From: Acidimicrobiaceae bacterium
GTDB lineage: Bacteria > Actinomycetota > Acidimicrobiia > Acidimicrobiales > RAAP-2
DNA length: 64,000 nucleotides
Assembly (NCBI GenBank): GCA_027451285.1
Contig: DAIDJP010000036.1
Coordinates: 1-64,000, forward strand
Direction: 5' to 3'
The notes under the pieces are model-generated. The model was given only the letters and a program-made list of their open reading frames with translations, did not search any database and had not been told where the DNA came from. Below are positions 43,178 through 51,232 of the stretch, one piece after another (positions within the stretch are counted from its first letter, which is position 1; each line of letters begins with the position of its first letter). A program made the position numbers and the translations under genes.

Positions 43178-43183
43178 GAGTCC

Positions 43184-44362
43184 ATGACTGGGACCTATCT
43201 GGTGACCGTGAGTGGCCTGGACCGCGTGGGAGTGGGCGCCGAGCTCTTCTACGCGCTCTCCAGCCTCGAGGAGCGCGGCGCGACGCTGCGCGACGTGGCC
43301 CAGATCACGATTCGCGGCTCGCTGGTGCTCTGCGCCGAGATCGCTTGCGGGGCGAGCCTCGACGTCGATGACATCTACGCGGCGCTCGCCGCGCGCGACA
43401 TCACCGGCGCGGGCATCGCCGTCTCGGTCGAGGCGGTCGTCGAGTCCCAGGCCGCGGCGGGACGGCTGCTGCTCGTCACCCTGCTCGCACCAAAGATCAG
43501 CGCCGATCAGCTCTCGGCCGTCTTCTCACAGATCGCCGCGGCCGCGGCGACGTGCGAGCGCATCGTGCACTTGGCGAGCTATCCGGTGGACTGCTACGAG
43601 CTCGTCGTGCGCGGCGAGGATCACGACGCGCTGCGCCTGGGACTGACCGACGCGGCCGCGGCAGTCGGGCTCGACCTCGCGGTCCAGCGCGCCGGCCTGC
43701 ACCGGCGCGCCAAGCACCTCGTGGTGATGGACGCGGACTCGACTCTCCTGCGCGACGAGGTCATCGATCTGCTCGCCGAGGCCTGCGGGCGCGCCGAGGA
43801 GGTCTCGGCGATCACGGAAGCCGCCATGGCCGGCGAGCTCGACTTCGCGGCGTCGCTCAGCGCGCGCGTCGCCCTGCTCGAGGGGCTGGACGCGAGCGTG
43901 CTCGACGACGTGCGCGCGAAGCTGCGCCTCACGCCGGGGGCGCGCACGTTGCTGCGCACGCTCTCGCGTCTCGGCTACGTCGCGGCGGTGGTCTCGGGCG
44001 GCTTCGTCGAGGTGCTCGAGCCGCTGCTCGCCGAGCTCGGCGTGCCGTACCTCGCGGCCAATCGCCTCGAGATCGTCGACGGCGTCCTGACCGGGCGACT
44101 GGTGGGCGACATCGTGGACCGCGCCGGCAAGGCCGCCGCACTCGAGCGCTTCGCCGCCGAGGTGGGCGTGCCCCTCGAGCAGACCGTCGCGGTCGGCGAC
44201 GGGGCCAACGACATCGACATGATCTCAGTGGCCGGCCTCGGCATCGCCTTCAACGCCAAGGCCGTGGTGCGCGAGCACGCCGACGCCGCGCTCTCGGTTC
44301 CCTACCTCGACGCGGTCCTCTACTTCCTCGGCATCAGCCGCGAGGAGATCGAAACGGCGTGA
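43184..44362 (+). CDS. serB: Phosphoserine phosphatase with N-terminal ACT-like domains
   Basis: The 392-residue protein completes serine synthesis by dephosphorylating phosphoserine. Residues 1-170 form two ACT-like domains (YLVTVSGLDRVGVGAELFYAL, then a second repeat), the catalytic HAD domain follows with the nucleophile D183 and acid D185 in VVMDADSTLL, the core Ser in VVSGGFVEVLEPL, Lys in G-K-A-A-A-L-E-R-F, and the metal Asp in VGDGANDIDMI. The ACT pair suggests allosteric control, as known for mycobacterial SerB2. Confidence 0.95.
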   Translation: MTGTYLVTVSGLDRVGVGAELFYALSSLEERGATLRDVAQITIRGSLVLCAEIACGASLDVDDIYAALAARDITGAGIAVSVEAVVESQAAAGRLLLVTLLAPKISADQLSAVFSQIAAAAATCERIVHLASYPVDCYELVVRGEDHDALRLGLTDAAAAVGLDLAVQRAGLHRRAKHLVVMDADSTLLRDEVIDLLAEACGRAEEVSAITEAAMAGELDFAASLSARVALLEGLDASVLDDVRAKLRLTPGARTLLRTLSRLGYVAAVVSGGFVEVLEPLLAELGVPYLAANRLEIVDGVLTGRLVGDIVDRAGKAAALERFAAEVGVPLEQTVAVGDGANDIDMISVAGLGIAFNAKAVVREHADAALSVPYLDAVLYFLGISREEIETA

Positions 44363-44415
44363 TGCCCTCTCGCCTTACCCGGTAGTAAGGTGCCAGAAAT
44401 ACACGAGGAGGGGTC

Positions 44416-44613
44416 GTGAAGGTCTTCATCGACGCGCAGCGTTGTCAGGGACACGGGCGCTGTTTTTCGTTGGCGCCGAGCGTCTTCGGCTTCGATGATT
44501 TGGGCAACGGACACGTCCTGGGTGACGGCGTGGTCGAGGGCGAGAGCCTCGCGCTCGCGCGCCTGGCCGAGGCGAACTGCCCGGAGCACGCCATCTCGAT
44601 CGGCGAGTCATGA
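44416..44613 (+). CDS. Ferredoxin of the P450 electron-transfer type
   Basis: The 65-residue ferredoxin has C10-x2-H13-x2-C16 and C55-P. The second usual cluster position is His rather than Cys, giving a 3Fe-4S-type or atypical 4Fe-4S cluster as in several actinobacterial P450 ferredoxins. It would pass electrons to the P450 encoded next, whose ATG overlaps its stop by 4 nt (ATGA). A strong Shine-Dalgarno (GAGGAGG) lies before GTG 44416, and TAAGGT near 44387-44392 may be the -10. A ferredoxin reductase is not in the window. Confidence 0.88.
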   Translation: MKVFIDAQRCQGHGRCFSLAPSVFGFDDLGNGHVLGDGVVEGESLALARLAEANCPEHAISIGES

Positions 44614-45815
44614 CGATCAAGCCACCCGTCAGCGACTTCGCGACCGACTGGGACCACACCGACCCCCAGTGGGTGAACGACCCCTACCCGATCTGGGAGG
44701 ACCTGCGCACGAGGTGCCCCGTCGCGCACACCGACCGCTACGGCGGCGCGTGGTTCCCGGCGACCCACGCCGGGGTCTCGGCGGTCGCCAACGACACCGA
44801 ACACTTCACGAGTCGCACCGTGGTGCTCGGCAATGGTCGCCCGATGGAAGACGCCCTGCCCGCGCCGATCGGCGTGGCCCCGCCGATCACCTCGGACCCG
44901 CCCTTTCACCAGATCGCGCGCCGCCTGATATTGCCGGCCTTCGCGCCCGGTCCGATCAACGCGCTCGAGCCGATGATCCGCCAGCTCTGCAACGACCTGC
45001 TCGATCGCGTGGTCGGGCGCGGGGTCATCAACGGCGGCAGCGACTACGCCCAGTTCATCCCGCCCGCGGTGATCAAGCGCATGCTGGGCTTTCCCGAGGC
45101 CGACGAGGACCTCTTTCGCGAGTTCGTGCACATCGTCTTAGAGGGCATCGACCTGCCAGTTGAGGAGCGAATCGAGCAGTTCGCCCCGATCGAGGAGTAC
45201 TTCCGGATCCAGATCGAAGACCACCAGGCCCACCCGCGCAACGACCTCACCACCTTCCTCTTGAACGCCGAGATCCTGGGCGAGAAGCTCTCGATCGAGC
45301 ACGTCTTCGGCACGATGGTCCTCATCTTGGTCGCCGGCATCGACACCACCTGGTCGGCGCTGGGCGCCTCGCTCTGGCACCTGGCGAAGAATCCCGACGA
45401 CCTCGCGCGACTCGTGAACGAGCCGGACCTGATGCCCTTTGCCATCGAGGAGTTCCTGCGCTTCTACGCGCCCGTCACGATGGCTCGACTGGTCAAAGAG
45501 GACATGGAGTACCTGGGATGTCCCATGAAGCAGGACGACTGGATCCTGCTGGGATTCCCCGCGGCGAATCGCGACCCCGAGGTCTTCGAGCGCGCCGACG
45601 AGTTCATCATCGACCGGCGCGAGAACCGCCACCTCGCCTTCGGGCTGGGCATCCATCGCTGTGCGGGATCGAACCTGGCGCGCCTCGAGCTGCGCGTGGC
45701 GATCGAGGAGTTCATCAGGCGCTACCCGCGCTTCACCCTCGCCGACCCCGCCCAGGTCACCTGGGCCCAGGGCCAGGTGCGCGGGCCGCGCAGCCTGCCT
45801 CTTCGCGTGGCCTAG
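44610..45815 (+). CDS. Cytochrome P450
   Basis: The 401-residue P450 shows the I-helix oxygen-binding motif AGIDTTWSALG, the ExxR motif in E-E-F-L-R-F-Y-A-P, and the heme loop FGLGIHRCAGSNLAR with the thiolate ligand C351. The layout and length are typical of soluble bacterial P450s. The substrate cannot be predicted; steroids, terpenes and secondary metabolites are possible. It is cotranscribed with its ferredoxin. Its stop overlaps the convergent aminopeptidase P stop (CTAG). Confidence 0.93.
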   Translation: MTIKPPVSDFATDWDHTDPQWVNDPYPIWEDLRTRCPVAHTDRYGGAWFPATHAGVSAVANDTEHFTSRTVVLGNGRPMEDALPAPIGVAPPITSDPPFHQIARRLILPAFAPGPINALEPMIRQLCNDLLDRVVGRGVINGGSDYAQFIPPAVIKRMLGFPEADEDLFREFVHIVLEGIDLPVEERIEQFAPIEEYFRIQIEDHQAHPRNDLTTFLLNAEILGEKLSIEHVFGTMVLILVAGIDTTWSALGASLWHLAKNPDDLARLVNEPDLMPFAIEEFLRFYAPVTMARLVKEDMEYLGCPMKQDDWILLGFPAANRDPEVFERADEFIIDRRENRHLAFGLGIHRCAGSNLARLELRVAIEEFIRRYPRFTLADPAQVTWAQGQVRGPRSLPLRVA

Positions 45816-47293
45816 AGATCGAGGTTCGTCGCCCCGCGCGACCAGACCTCGGCCATCCACGCCTCGACGTCATCGGCCTGGCGCGGCAGCGCGGCCGAGA
45901 GGTTGCGGCTGCCGGTCGCGGTGACCAGGATGTCGTCCTCGATGCGCACGCCGATCCCGCGGTACTCCTCGGGCACGGTCAGGTCGTGGGGCTGGAAGTA
46001 GAGGCCCGGCTCGACGGTGAGGACGTAGCCCTCGGCCAGCTCGCCCATGTAGAGCTCCTCGCGCGCGTTCGCGCAGTCGTGCACGTCGAGGCCCAGCATG
46101 TGGCTCACGCCGTGCAGGGTGTAGCGCCGGTAGAGCTGGCGGTCGGCGCGCAACGCCTCCTCGGCGGATTCGGCGAGGATGCCCAGCTCGTGGAGTCCCT
46201 CGGCCAGCACCTTCATCGCGGCCTGGTGGGGCGCGCGGAAGCTCGCCCCCGGGCGCACCGCGGCGATGCCCGCCTCCTGGGCGGAGAGCACCAGGTCGTA
46301 GACGCGCCGCTGGGCCGGGCTGAAGGTGCCGTTGACCGGCATTGTGCGCGTGACGTCGGCGGTGTAGAGGTTGTGGCACTCGACGCCGGCGTCGAGCAGG
46401 AGCAGGTCGCCCGCGCGCACCACGCCGTCGTTGGTCGTCCAGTGCAGGATCGTCGCGTGCGCGCCCGAGGCCGCGATCGTGTTGTAGCCGACGTCATTGC
46501 CCTCGACGCGCGCGCGCAGGTTGAAGACACCCTCGATGACGCGCTCGCCACGGCCCTGCGCCGCGGGCAGGGCGCGCACCACGTCCTCGAAGCCCTTCAC
46601 GGTGTGCGCGATCGCCGACTCGAGCTGGGCGATCTCGAAGTCGTCCTTCACCAGGCGCATCTCCGAGAGCACCTCGGCGATGCGCTCGTCGTCCTCGTGG
46701 GGCGCGACGGCGGTGTCGATCGCCGCGTCGACGCCGCGCTTGGTCAGGATCGGTGTCGCGGCGAGGTCGACGAGGTCCTTCGCGAGCTGCTCCAGGGGCG
46801 CGGTGGCGACGCCGTAGTAGGTGCTCGCCTCCTCGGGCCCGCGACGCGGTCCCACCCACAGCTCGCCGTAGCGCGCGTCGGTAATGAACTCGTGGGTGCG
46901 CTGGTCGCGCCGGGCCGGCACGTAGAGGGTCGAGTGGGCGCCGCTCGCGCCCGGCGTGATGACTAAAACGCCCTCGGGTTCGTCATCGGCCGTCAGGTAG
47001 AAGTAGTCGGTGTCGGGGCGGAACCGGTAGTCGGTGTCGTTGGCGCGCACCTTGAGGTTGCCCGACGGGATCACGAGAGTCACGCCGGGAAAGCTCGCCG
47101 CCAGCGCCTCGCGTCGGCGCCGGGTGTGCTCGGCGGCCACGTGCTCGTCGGCCGGCCCCTCGCCCGGCGCCCAGTCCGCGGCCAGGCGCTCGAGGAAGAC
47201 CCGGGGCATGGCGGGGCGGTGCGCGCCGATCCACACCCAGTTCTCGCTGATGGGCCGTTCGGCGCTGACGTCGGGTTCGCTGTAATCGCTCAC
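45812..47293 (-). CDS. pepP: Xaa-Pro aminopeptidase (aminopeptidase P)
   Basis: About 493 residues. The N-terminal creatinase-like domain has VTLVIPSGNLKVRANDTDYRFRPDTDYFYL; the C-terminal pita-bread domain carries the metal ligands: first Asp in LLLLDAGVECHN, second in T-A-D-V-T-R-T, His in GVSHMLGLDVHD, Glu in LTVEPGLYF, and Glu in GIGVRIEDDI. It cleaves the residue before Pro at peptide N-termini. The start is GTG 47293, seven nucleotides after TACATT (minus strand); a TTG at 47302 within the hexamer is not usable on a leaderless mRNA. Confidence 0.9.
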   Translation of the reverse strand: MSDYSEPDVSAERPISENWVWIGAHRPAMPRVFLERLAADWAPGEGPADEHVAAEHTRRRREALAASFPGVTLVIPSGNLKVRANDTDYRFRPDTDYFYLTADDEPEGVLVITPGASGAHSTLYVPARRDQRTHEFITDARYGELWVGPRRGPEEASTYYGVATAPLEQLAKDLVDLAATPILTKRGVDAAIDTAVAPHEDDERIAEVLSEMRLVKDDFEIAQLESAIAHTVKGFEDVVRALPAAQGRGERVIEGVFNLRARVEGNDVGYNTIAASGAHATILHWTTNDGVVRAGDLLLLDAGVECHNLYTADVTRTMPVNGTFSPAQRRVYDLVLSAQEAGIAAVRPGASFRAPHQAAMKVLAEGLHELGILAESAEEALRADRQLYRRYTLHGVSHMLGLDVHDCANAREELYMGELAEGYVLTVEPGLYFQPHDLTVPEEYRGIGVRIEDDILVTATGSRNLSAALPRQADDVEAWMAEVWSRGATNLDL

Positions 47294-47300
47294 AGTGGCC

Positions 47301-47306
47301 AATGTA
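47301..47306 (-). promoter_or_regulatory. -10 hexamer TACATT deciding the pepP start
   Basis: Seven nucleotides before GTG 47293 on the minus strand. A TTG codon within this hexamer is an unlikely start. Confidence 0.5.
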
Positions 47307-47373
47307 GTCCCCGGTGTCCAAAGGGCGACAGGCCGAGGAGTAAGAAGTGGGAGACGTCGGACAGGGAGGTGAC

Positions 47374-47871
47374 GTGAGTCACCGTAGGGAGCAGGCCTTT
47401 CGCGCGCTGGCTCAGAAGGTCACGCCTGAGGTGGGCCTCTACCTGCGCCGGCGCCTCTATCCCTTGCCCGCAAGTGACCTCGACGACCTCGTCGAGGAGG
47501 TGCTGATCGTGCTCTGGCGCCGCTTCGACGACGTGCCCGACGACGCCGAGGTCGCCTGGTCCATCGGTGTAGCGCGCAACGTGCTGCGCAACGCCCAGCG
47601 CAGCGCCCGGCGCGCGAGCGCGCACGTGGCCCGTCCGGTGGGAGCCGACGCCTCGGCCGAGGACCACGTGGTGGCCGACGAGACGGTCCGCGCGGCCCTG
47701 GCGGCGCTCTCGGACGAGGACCGCGAACTGCTCACCCTGCACGCCTGGGACGGGCTCGGCCCGCGCGAGCTGGCCGTCACCTACGGCATCACCGAGAACG
47801 CCGCGGCCGTGCGCCTTAGCCGGGCGCGGGCCCGCTTCGAGGCCCAGATGGCGGAGGTGGCCACGTGGTGA
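47374..47871 (+). CDS. ECF (group 4) RNA polymerase sigma factor
   Basis: The 165-residue protein has sigma region 2 (DLDDLVEEVLIVLWRRFDDVP, WSIGVARNVLRNAQRSARR) and region 4 (AALAALSDEDRELLTLHAWDGLGPRELAVTYG, then the recognition helix TENAAAVRLSRARARF). There is no region 1.1 or 3, so it is an ECF sigma factor. The GTG at 47374 follows a Shine-Dalgarno (GGGAGG). The next gene encodes a membrane-spanning protein in the usual place of an anti-sigma factor. Target promoters are unknown; a GAGTAAGAAGT sequence upstream (about 47337) recurs at 41180. Confidence 0.88.
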   Translation: MSHRREQAFRALAQKVTPEVGLYLRRRLYPLPASDLDDLVEEVLIVLWRRFDDVPDDAEVAWSIGVARNVLRNAQRSARRASAHVARPVGADASAEDHVVADETVRAALAALSDEDRELLTLHAWDGLGPRELAVTYGITENAAAVRLSRARARFEAQMAEVATW

Positions 47872-47908
47872 AAGTTTCGCGCTGCGCCGACATGAAGAGG
47901 GTGTGGAG

Positions 47909-49090
47909 ATGACGTCGTTCGAGCGCCTGGTAGCGAGCGACCCCTCGCGCGACGACGCGTACGCGCCACGTGACTTCGACGCGATGCTCGCGCGTGTGAT
48001 CGCCCAGCCCTACGCGCGCGTGACATCCTGGCGCGCCTTCAAGGCGCGCGTCCTCACGGGCTTCACTACGTCGTGCGCGGTGATGGCGGCGGCCACCTAC
48101 GCCCTCGCGGGCGCCGGTCCCCCGCTCGTTCGCCTCACCTTCGCGGCCGCTCCCGCGTCCATGGCCGCTCCGGCGCCGACGTACGCAACGTCGCAGAAGG
48201 TGACTGTCACCGGCTCTGGATTCGCTTCGGCCGCGCCGACGTTGCTCGCCCGGAGGATCTCGACGACGGTGCCGTCGCTCGCGACCTTCACCGTGATGGC
48301 GCCGCCGAGCGAACGCGATGCGGTCGCCACCCTCGCGAGCGCCCTCCGTGTAACGCTCGGCGCGCCGAGGGCCATCATCGTGGCCCCGCCGGGTGCGCAC
48401 GAGTGGACGGCGCGCGGTGAGGGTGCCAGCGAGGCGTTCTTCGCACGCGTGGGCGGCGTCGATCTGTGGCTCTACGGGCCAGGGCTTTCCGCCGGGTTGC
48501 CGAGCGCGCCGCCTGAGGCCACCTCGCGGAGCGGTCTGAGCAAGGTGGAGATCGTTCAGCGAGCACTGGAGATCGTCCACGCGCTGGGCACGCTGAACAC
48601 CGGCGTGCCGGTCGTGGGCGGCGGCGCGGCGTTCGTGCGAGGCACACCCACGACCGTGGTGGTCCCGATCCTGATTGACGGGCACTGGTCGAACCTCTCG
48701 GACACCGTCATGCTCGACGGGCGCGGTCGCGTGATCTCCGGGCGCGGGGCGATGTTCTCCCTCGGACCGCCGGCGTCGTATCCGCTCATCTCGCCGCGCG
48801 CGGCCGTCTCTCACGCGAGCGAGCAGGCGGCGATCTTCGCTCACGCGGTGACGCCGCTGGGCTGGTCCGGCACTGAGCCTTCGGGTGCCGCCCTGCCCAC
48901 CGGGGCGCTGCGACTCAACCAGTCGATCGCGCAGTATCGGATCCTGGTTGACGCCCAGGGCGTCGGTCACGCGCTGCCGATCTATCAGTACGTGGGTCAG
49001 ACGAATGGTTCGCGCGCGGTCGTACTCGACGCGCTGGCGATCAATCCTCGCTACCTGGTCTACGAGGTCCACGGGACCTCGACTCGGTGA
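47909..49090 (+). CDS. Membrane-anchored protein, possible anti-sigma factor
   Basis: The 393-residue product follows the sigma gene by 37 nt. About 45 cytoplasmic residues precede one hydrophobic helix (about 50-70: VLTGFTTSCAVMAAATYALAGAG), and then about 320 residues outside the cell, Ala/Pro/Ser-rich, without a known domain. No H-x3-C-x2-C zinc motif is present. The topology fits a transmembrane anti-sigma factor (inference), but a sigma-controlled wall protein is also possible. ATG 47909 is preferred; GTG 47903 is two codons upstream. Confidence 0.5.
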   Translation: MTSFERLVASDPSRDDAYAPRDFDAMLARVIAQPYARVTSWRAFKARVLTGFTTSCAVMAAATYALAGAGPPLVRLTFAAAPASMAAPAPTYATSQKVTVTGSGFASAAPTLLARRISTTVPSLATFTVMAPPSERDAVATLASALRVTLGAPRAIIVAPPGAHEWTARGEGASEAFFARVGGVDLWLYGPGLSAGLPSAPPEATSRSGLSKVEIVQRALEIVHALGTLNTGVPVVGGGAAFVRGTPTTVVVPILIDGHWSNLSDTVMLDGRGRVISGRGAMFSLGPPASYPLISPRAAVSHASEQAAIFAHAVTPLGWSGTEPSGAALPTGALRLNQSIAQYRILVDAQGVGHALPIYQYVGQTNGSRAVVLDALAINPRYLVYEVHGTSTR

Positions 49091-49095
49091 CGATC

Positions 49096-49101
49096 TAGCC
49101 T
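49096..49101 (+). promoter_or_regulatory. -10 hexamer TAGCCT of the enoyl-CoA hydratase-like gene
   Basis: Six nucleotides before GTG 49108; leaderless type. Confidence 0.5.
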
Positions 49102-49107
49102 CTCGGT

Positions 49108-49776
49108 GTGGACATGTCAGTGGACTTCGACGGCGACGTCGCCGTCATCACGTGGAACGACGTCGAGAACCGGATCCATCGCGAGTCACTGGCTCGCCTG
49201 CACGAGGTCCTCGACGAGCTCGAGTCACGAAGCGGTCCCCTGGCCGTCGTTCTCACCGGCACCGGCAAGTTCTTCTCCAACGGCGTGGATCTGGTGAACT
49301 TCGGCCACGATCTCGACGAATTGCGCGCGATCTTCAAAGAGCTTCACCGGACCGTGGCTCGCCTCGTCGTGTTTCCGGCCTACACCGTGGGGGCCCTCAA
49401 CGGGCACACCTTCGCGGGCGGTGCGTTGATCGCCTGTGCGCTCGATCATCGAGTCATGCGCGAGGACCGCGGGTTCTGGTGCATGAACGAAGCTGACATC
49501 GGCCTGCCACTTGATGAGAAACTCTCGGCGATCCTGTTCAACCGCCTGCCGCGCGCCAGCGCGATCGAGGCGATGCTGACTGCGCGTCGCTACGGCGGTG
49601 TCGACGCGCTCGCTGCCGGCATGGTCGAAGAGGTTACGAGCGAGTCCGACGTCCTCGCGCGCGCCGTGGCGATCGCCGCGGCGATGGCGGGCAAGGACCG
49701 CGCGGTGCTCGCCAAGCACAAGCGTCTCGCGCATCGTGCGCTCGTCACGACGCTGGGATATCCCGAGTTCCTCTAG
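49108..49776 (+). CDS. Enoyl-CoA hydratase/isomerase family protein
   Basis: The 222-residue crotonase-fold protein has VAVITWNDVENRIHRESL, the oxyanion-hole segments TGTGKFFSNGVDL and VGALNGHTFAGGALIACALDHRVM, and E-A-D-I-G-L-P-L. It is shorter than standard hydratases and resembles the delta3-delta2-enoyl-CoA isomerase-like group. The catalytic Glu pair of hydratases is not both visible. It probably handles an acyl-CoA; no partner beta-oxidation gene is near. Its stop overlaps the convergent bioY stop (CTAG). Confidence 0.8.
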   Translation: MDMSVDFDGDVAVITWNDVENRIHRESLARLHEVLDELESRSGPLAVVLTGTGKFFSNGVDLVNFGHDLDELRAIFKELHRTVARLVVFPAYTVGALNGHTFAGGALIACALDHRVMREDRGFWCMNEADIGLPLDEKLSAILFNRLPRASAIEAMLTARRYGGVDALAAGMVEEVTSESDVLARAVAIAAAMAGKDRAVLAKHKRLAHRALVTTLGYPEFL

Positions 49777-50366
49777 TTGTTCTCAGAGTTGCTGCGTTCC
49801 ACGACGCGCCAGGCGGCGGGCAGGGTGAGACCGGCCAGCAGCGCCTTGATGAGGTCGCCGATGACGAAGGGGACGAAGCCCAGGGAGATCGCGCGTGCGA
49901 GGCCCACATGCAGCGACAGCGCGAGCCAGGGCAGCGCGATCGCGTAGAGGGCCGCCTCACCGGCGATCATCGATGCCGCCGCACGCGCGACGGTGCGGTC
50001 GTGTCGGCGCGCGGCGAGGGCGCCGGTGACCGCGCCCGCGGCGACGAAGCCGACGAGGTAGCCGAACGTCGCGCCGGCGGCGCCGCTCGCGTGTCCGGCG
50101 AACCAGGGCACCCCGGCGACGCCGGCAAGCACGTAGAGAGCCATCGACAGGCTGGCGCGCCGCCAGCCGAGGGCCGCGCCGGCCAGCAGCACCCCGAGGG
50201 TCTGTCCGGTCACCGGCACCGGCGTGAAGGACAGGTGGATCGAGATCTGGGCGAGCGCGCCGACGAAGGCGGCGGCGCCGACGACCAGGGCGACGTTCGC
50301 CGTCGTGGATGCCGAGATTGTGTCGACGAGGACGCCGGGTCGAGTGAGCGGTGCGGTGGTGGACAT
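49773..50366 (-). CDS. bioY: BioY biotin transporter substrate-binding component
   Basis: The 197-residue membrane protein matches BioY: LAQISIHLSFTPVPVTGQTLGVLLAGAALG (biotin-site region), YVLAGVAGVPWFAGHASGAAGATFGYLVGFV, LPWLALSLHVGLARAISLGFVPFVIGDLIKALLA. BioY is the S component of an ECF biotin importer and can work with a shared energising module; the A and T components are not next to it. The ATG at 50366 has AGGGAG five nucleotides upstream. It lies 35 nt after rmlA on the same strand, possibly in one transcript. Confidence 0.9.
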   Translation of the reverse strand: MSTTAPLTRPGVLVDTISASTTANVALVVGAAAFVGALAQISIHLSFTPVPVTGQTLGVLLAGAALGWRRASLSMALYVLAGVAGVPWFAGHASGAAGATFGYLVGFVAAGAVTGALAARRHDRTVARAAASMIAGEAALYAIALPWLALSLHVGLARAISLGFVPFVIGDLIKALLAGLTLPAAWRVVERSNSENN

Positions 50367-50401
50367 GTTTCTCCCTAGTGGTTGGTTGTGACGGAGGTGG
50401 G

Positions 50402-51184
50402 TTAGAGCCAGCCCTGGTCGCGGGCGATCTGCTCGACGTCGCCGATGCGCATCCCGGTGCGGTGCTGGAGCGTGCGGATCAGCCCGCCGGCTTCGTAGAG
50501 CGACTCGTGCGTGCCGGTGTCGAGCCAGGTGGTCGCGCGCGAAAGCACCTCTACACGCAGCTCGCCACGCTCGAGGTAAGCGTTGTTGAGTGCGGTGATC
50601 TCGAGCTCGCCGCGCGCGCTCGGAGTCAGCGCGCGCGCGAACGCCGAGGCCCGCTCGTCGTAGAAGTAGATTCCCGGCACCGCGAAGCTGCTCTTGGGCT
50701 CGGCGGGCTTCTCCTCGATGGAGAGGACCCGTCCGGCGTCGTCGAACTCGACCACGCCGTAGGCGCGCGGATCGCTCACCTGGTAGGCGAAGATCAGTGC
50801 GCCAGCGACCGCGGTGTTCTGGGCGAGGTGGGTGCCCAGCCCCGGGCCGTAGAAGAGGTTGTCGCCGAGGATGAGAGCACACTTGCCGCCGGCGAGGAAC
50901 TCCTCGCCCAGGATGAGTGCTTCGGCCAGGCCGTTGGGATTCTCCTGGATGATCCAGGACAATTCGAGGCCCAGGTGCGAGCCGTCCCCCAGGAGACGCT
51001 GGAACGCGGCCTGGTCGTGGGGCGTCGTGATCAACAGGATCTCGCGCAACCCCGCGAGCATCAGCGTGGACAGCGGGTAGTAGATCATGGGCTTGTCGTA
51101 GATCGGCAGCAACTGCTTGGACACGGCCCGGGTGATGGGGTGCAGGCGCGTTCCGCTGCCGCCCGCCAGGATGATTCCCTTCAC
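50402..51184 (-). CDS. rmlA: Glucose-1-phosphate thymidylyltransferase
   Basis: The 260-residue enzyme converts glucose-1-phosphate and dTTP to dTDP-glucose, the first step of dTDP-L-rhamnose synthesis. It has the nucleotidyltransferase signature [31 protein letters not shown] with the metal Asp, [16 protein letters not shown], and a C-terminal [11 protein letters not shown]. The start is GTG 51184, six nucleotides after TATACT, so the mRNA is leaderless. Divergent from rmlB with a 48-nt gap. It lacks the extended allosteric tail of longer family members. Confidence 0.93.
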   Translation of the reverse strand: MKGIILAGGSGTRLHPITRAVSKQLLPIYDKPMIYYPLSTLMLAGLREILLITTPHDQAAFQRLLGDGSHLGLELSWIIQENPNGLAEALILGEEFLAGGKCALILGDNLFYGPGLGTHLAQNTAVAGALIFAYQVSDPRAYGVVEFDDAGRVLSIEEKPAEPKSSFAVPGIYFYDERASAFARALTPSARGELEITALNNAYLERGELRVEVLSRATTWLDTGTHESLYEAGGLIRTLQHRTGMRIGDVEQIARDQGWL

Positions 51185-51189
51185 TCCAT

Positions 51190-51196
51190 TAGTATA
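51190..51196. promoter_or_regulatory. Overlapping divergent -10 elements of rmlA and rmlB
   Basis: Plus strand TAGTAT (51190-51195) and minus strand TATACT (51196-51191) occupy the same seven bases. The minus one is six nucleotides before rmlA GTG 51184; the plus one gives rmlB a ~30-nt leader with Shine-Dalgarno GAGGTG. RNA polymerase cannot open both at once. Confidence 0.5.
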
Positions 51197-51232
51197 AGAG
51201 GCCGTTCCCGGGCCGAGAATTGAGGTGTCGCC

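Noticed and set aside
43165..43183. Serine- or glycine-responsive riboswitch before serB
   Set aside because: The gap between MFS and serB is 19 nt and holds only a -10 hexamer.
50367..50401. Possible biotin-responsive site upstream of bioY
   Set aside because: The 35-nt gap has no BirA- or BioR-like palindrome; only a Shine-Dalgarno-like AGGGAG.
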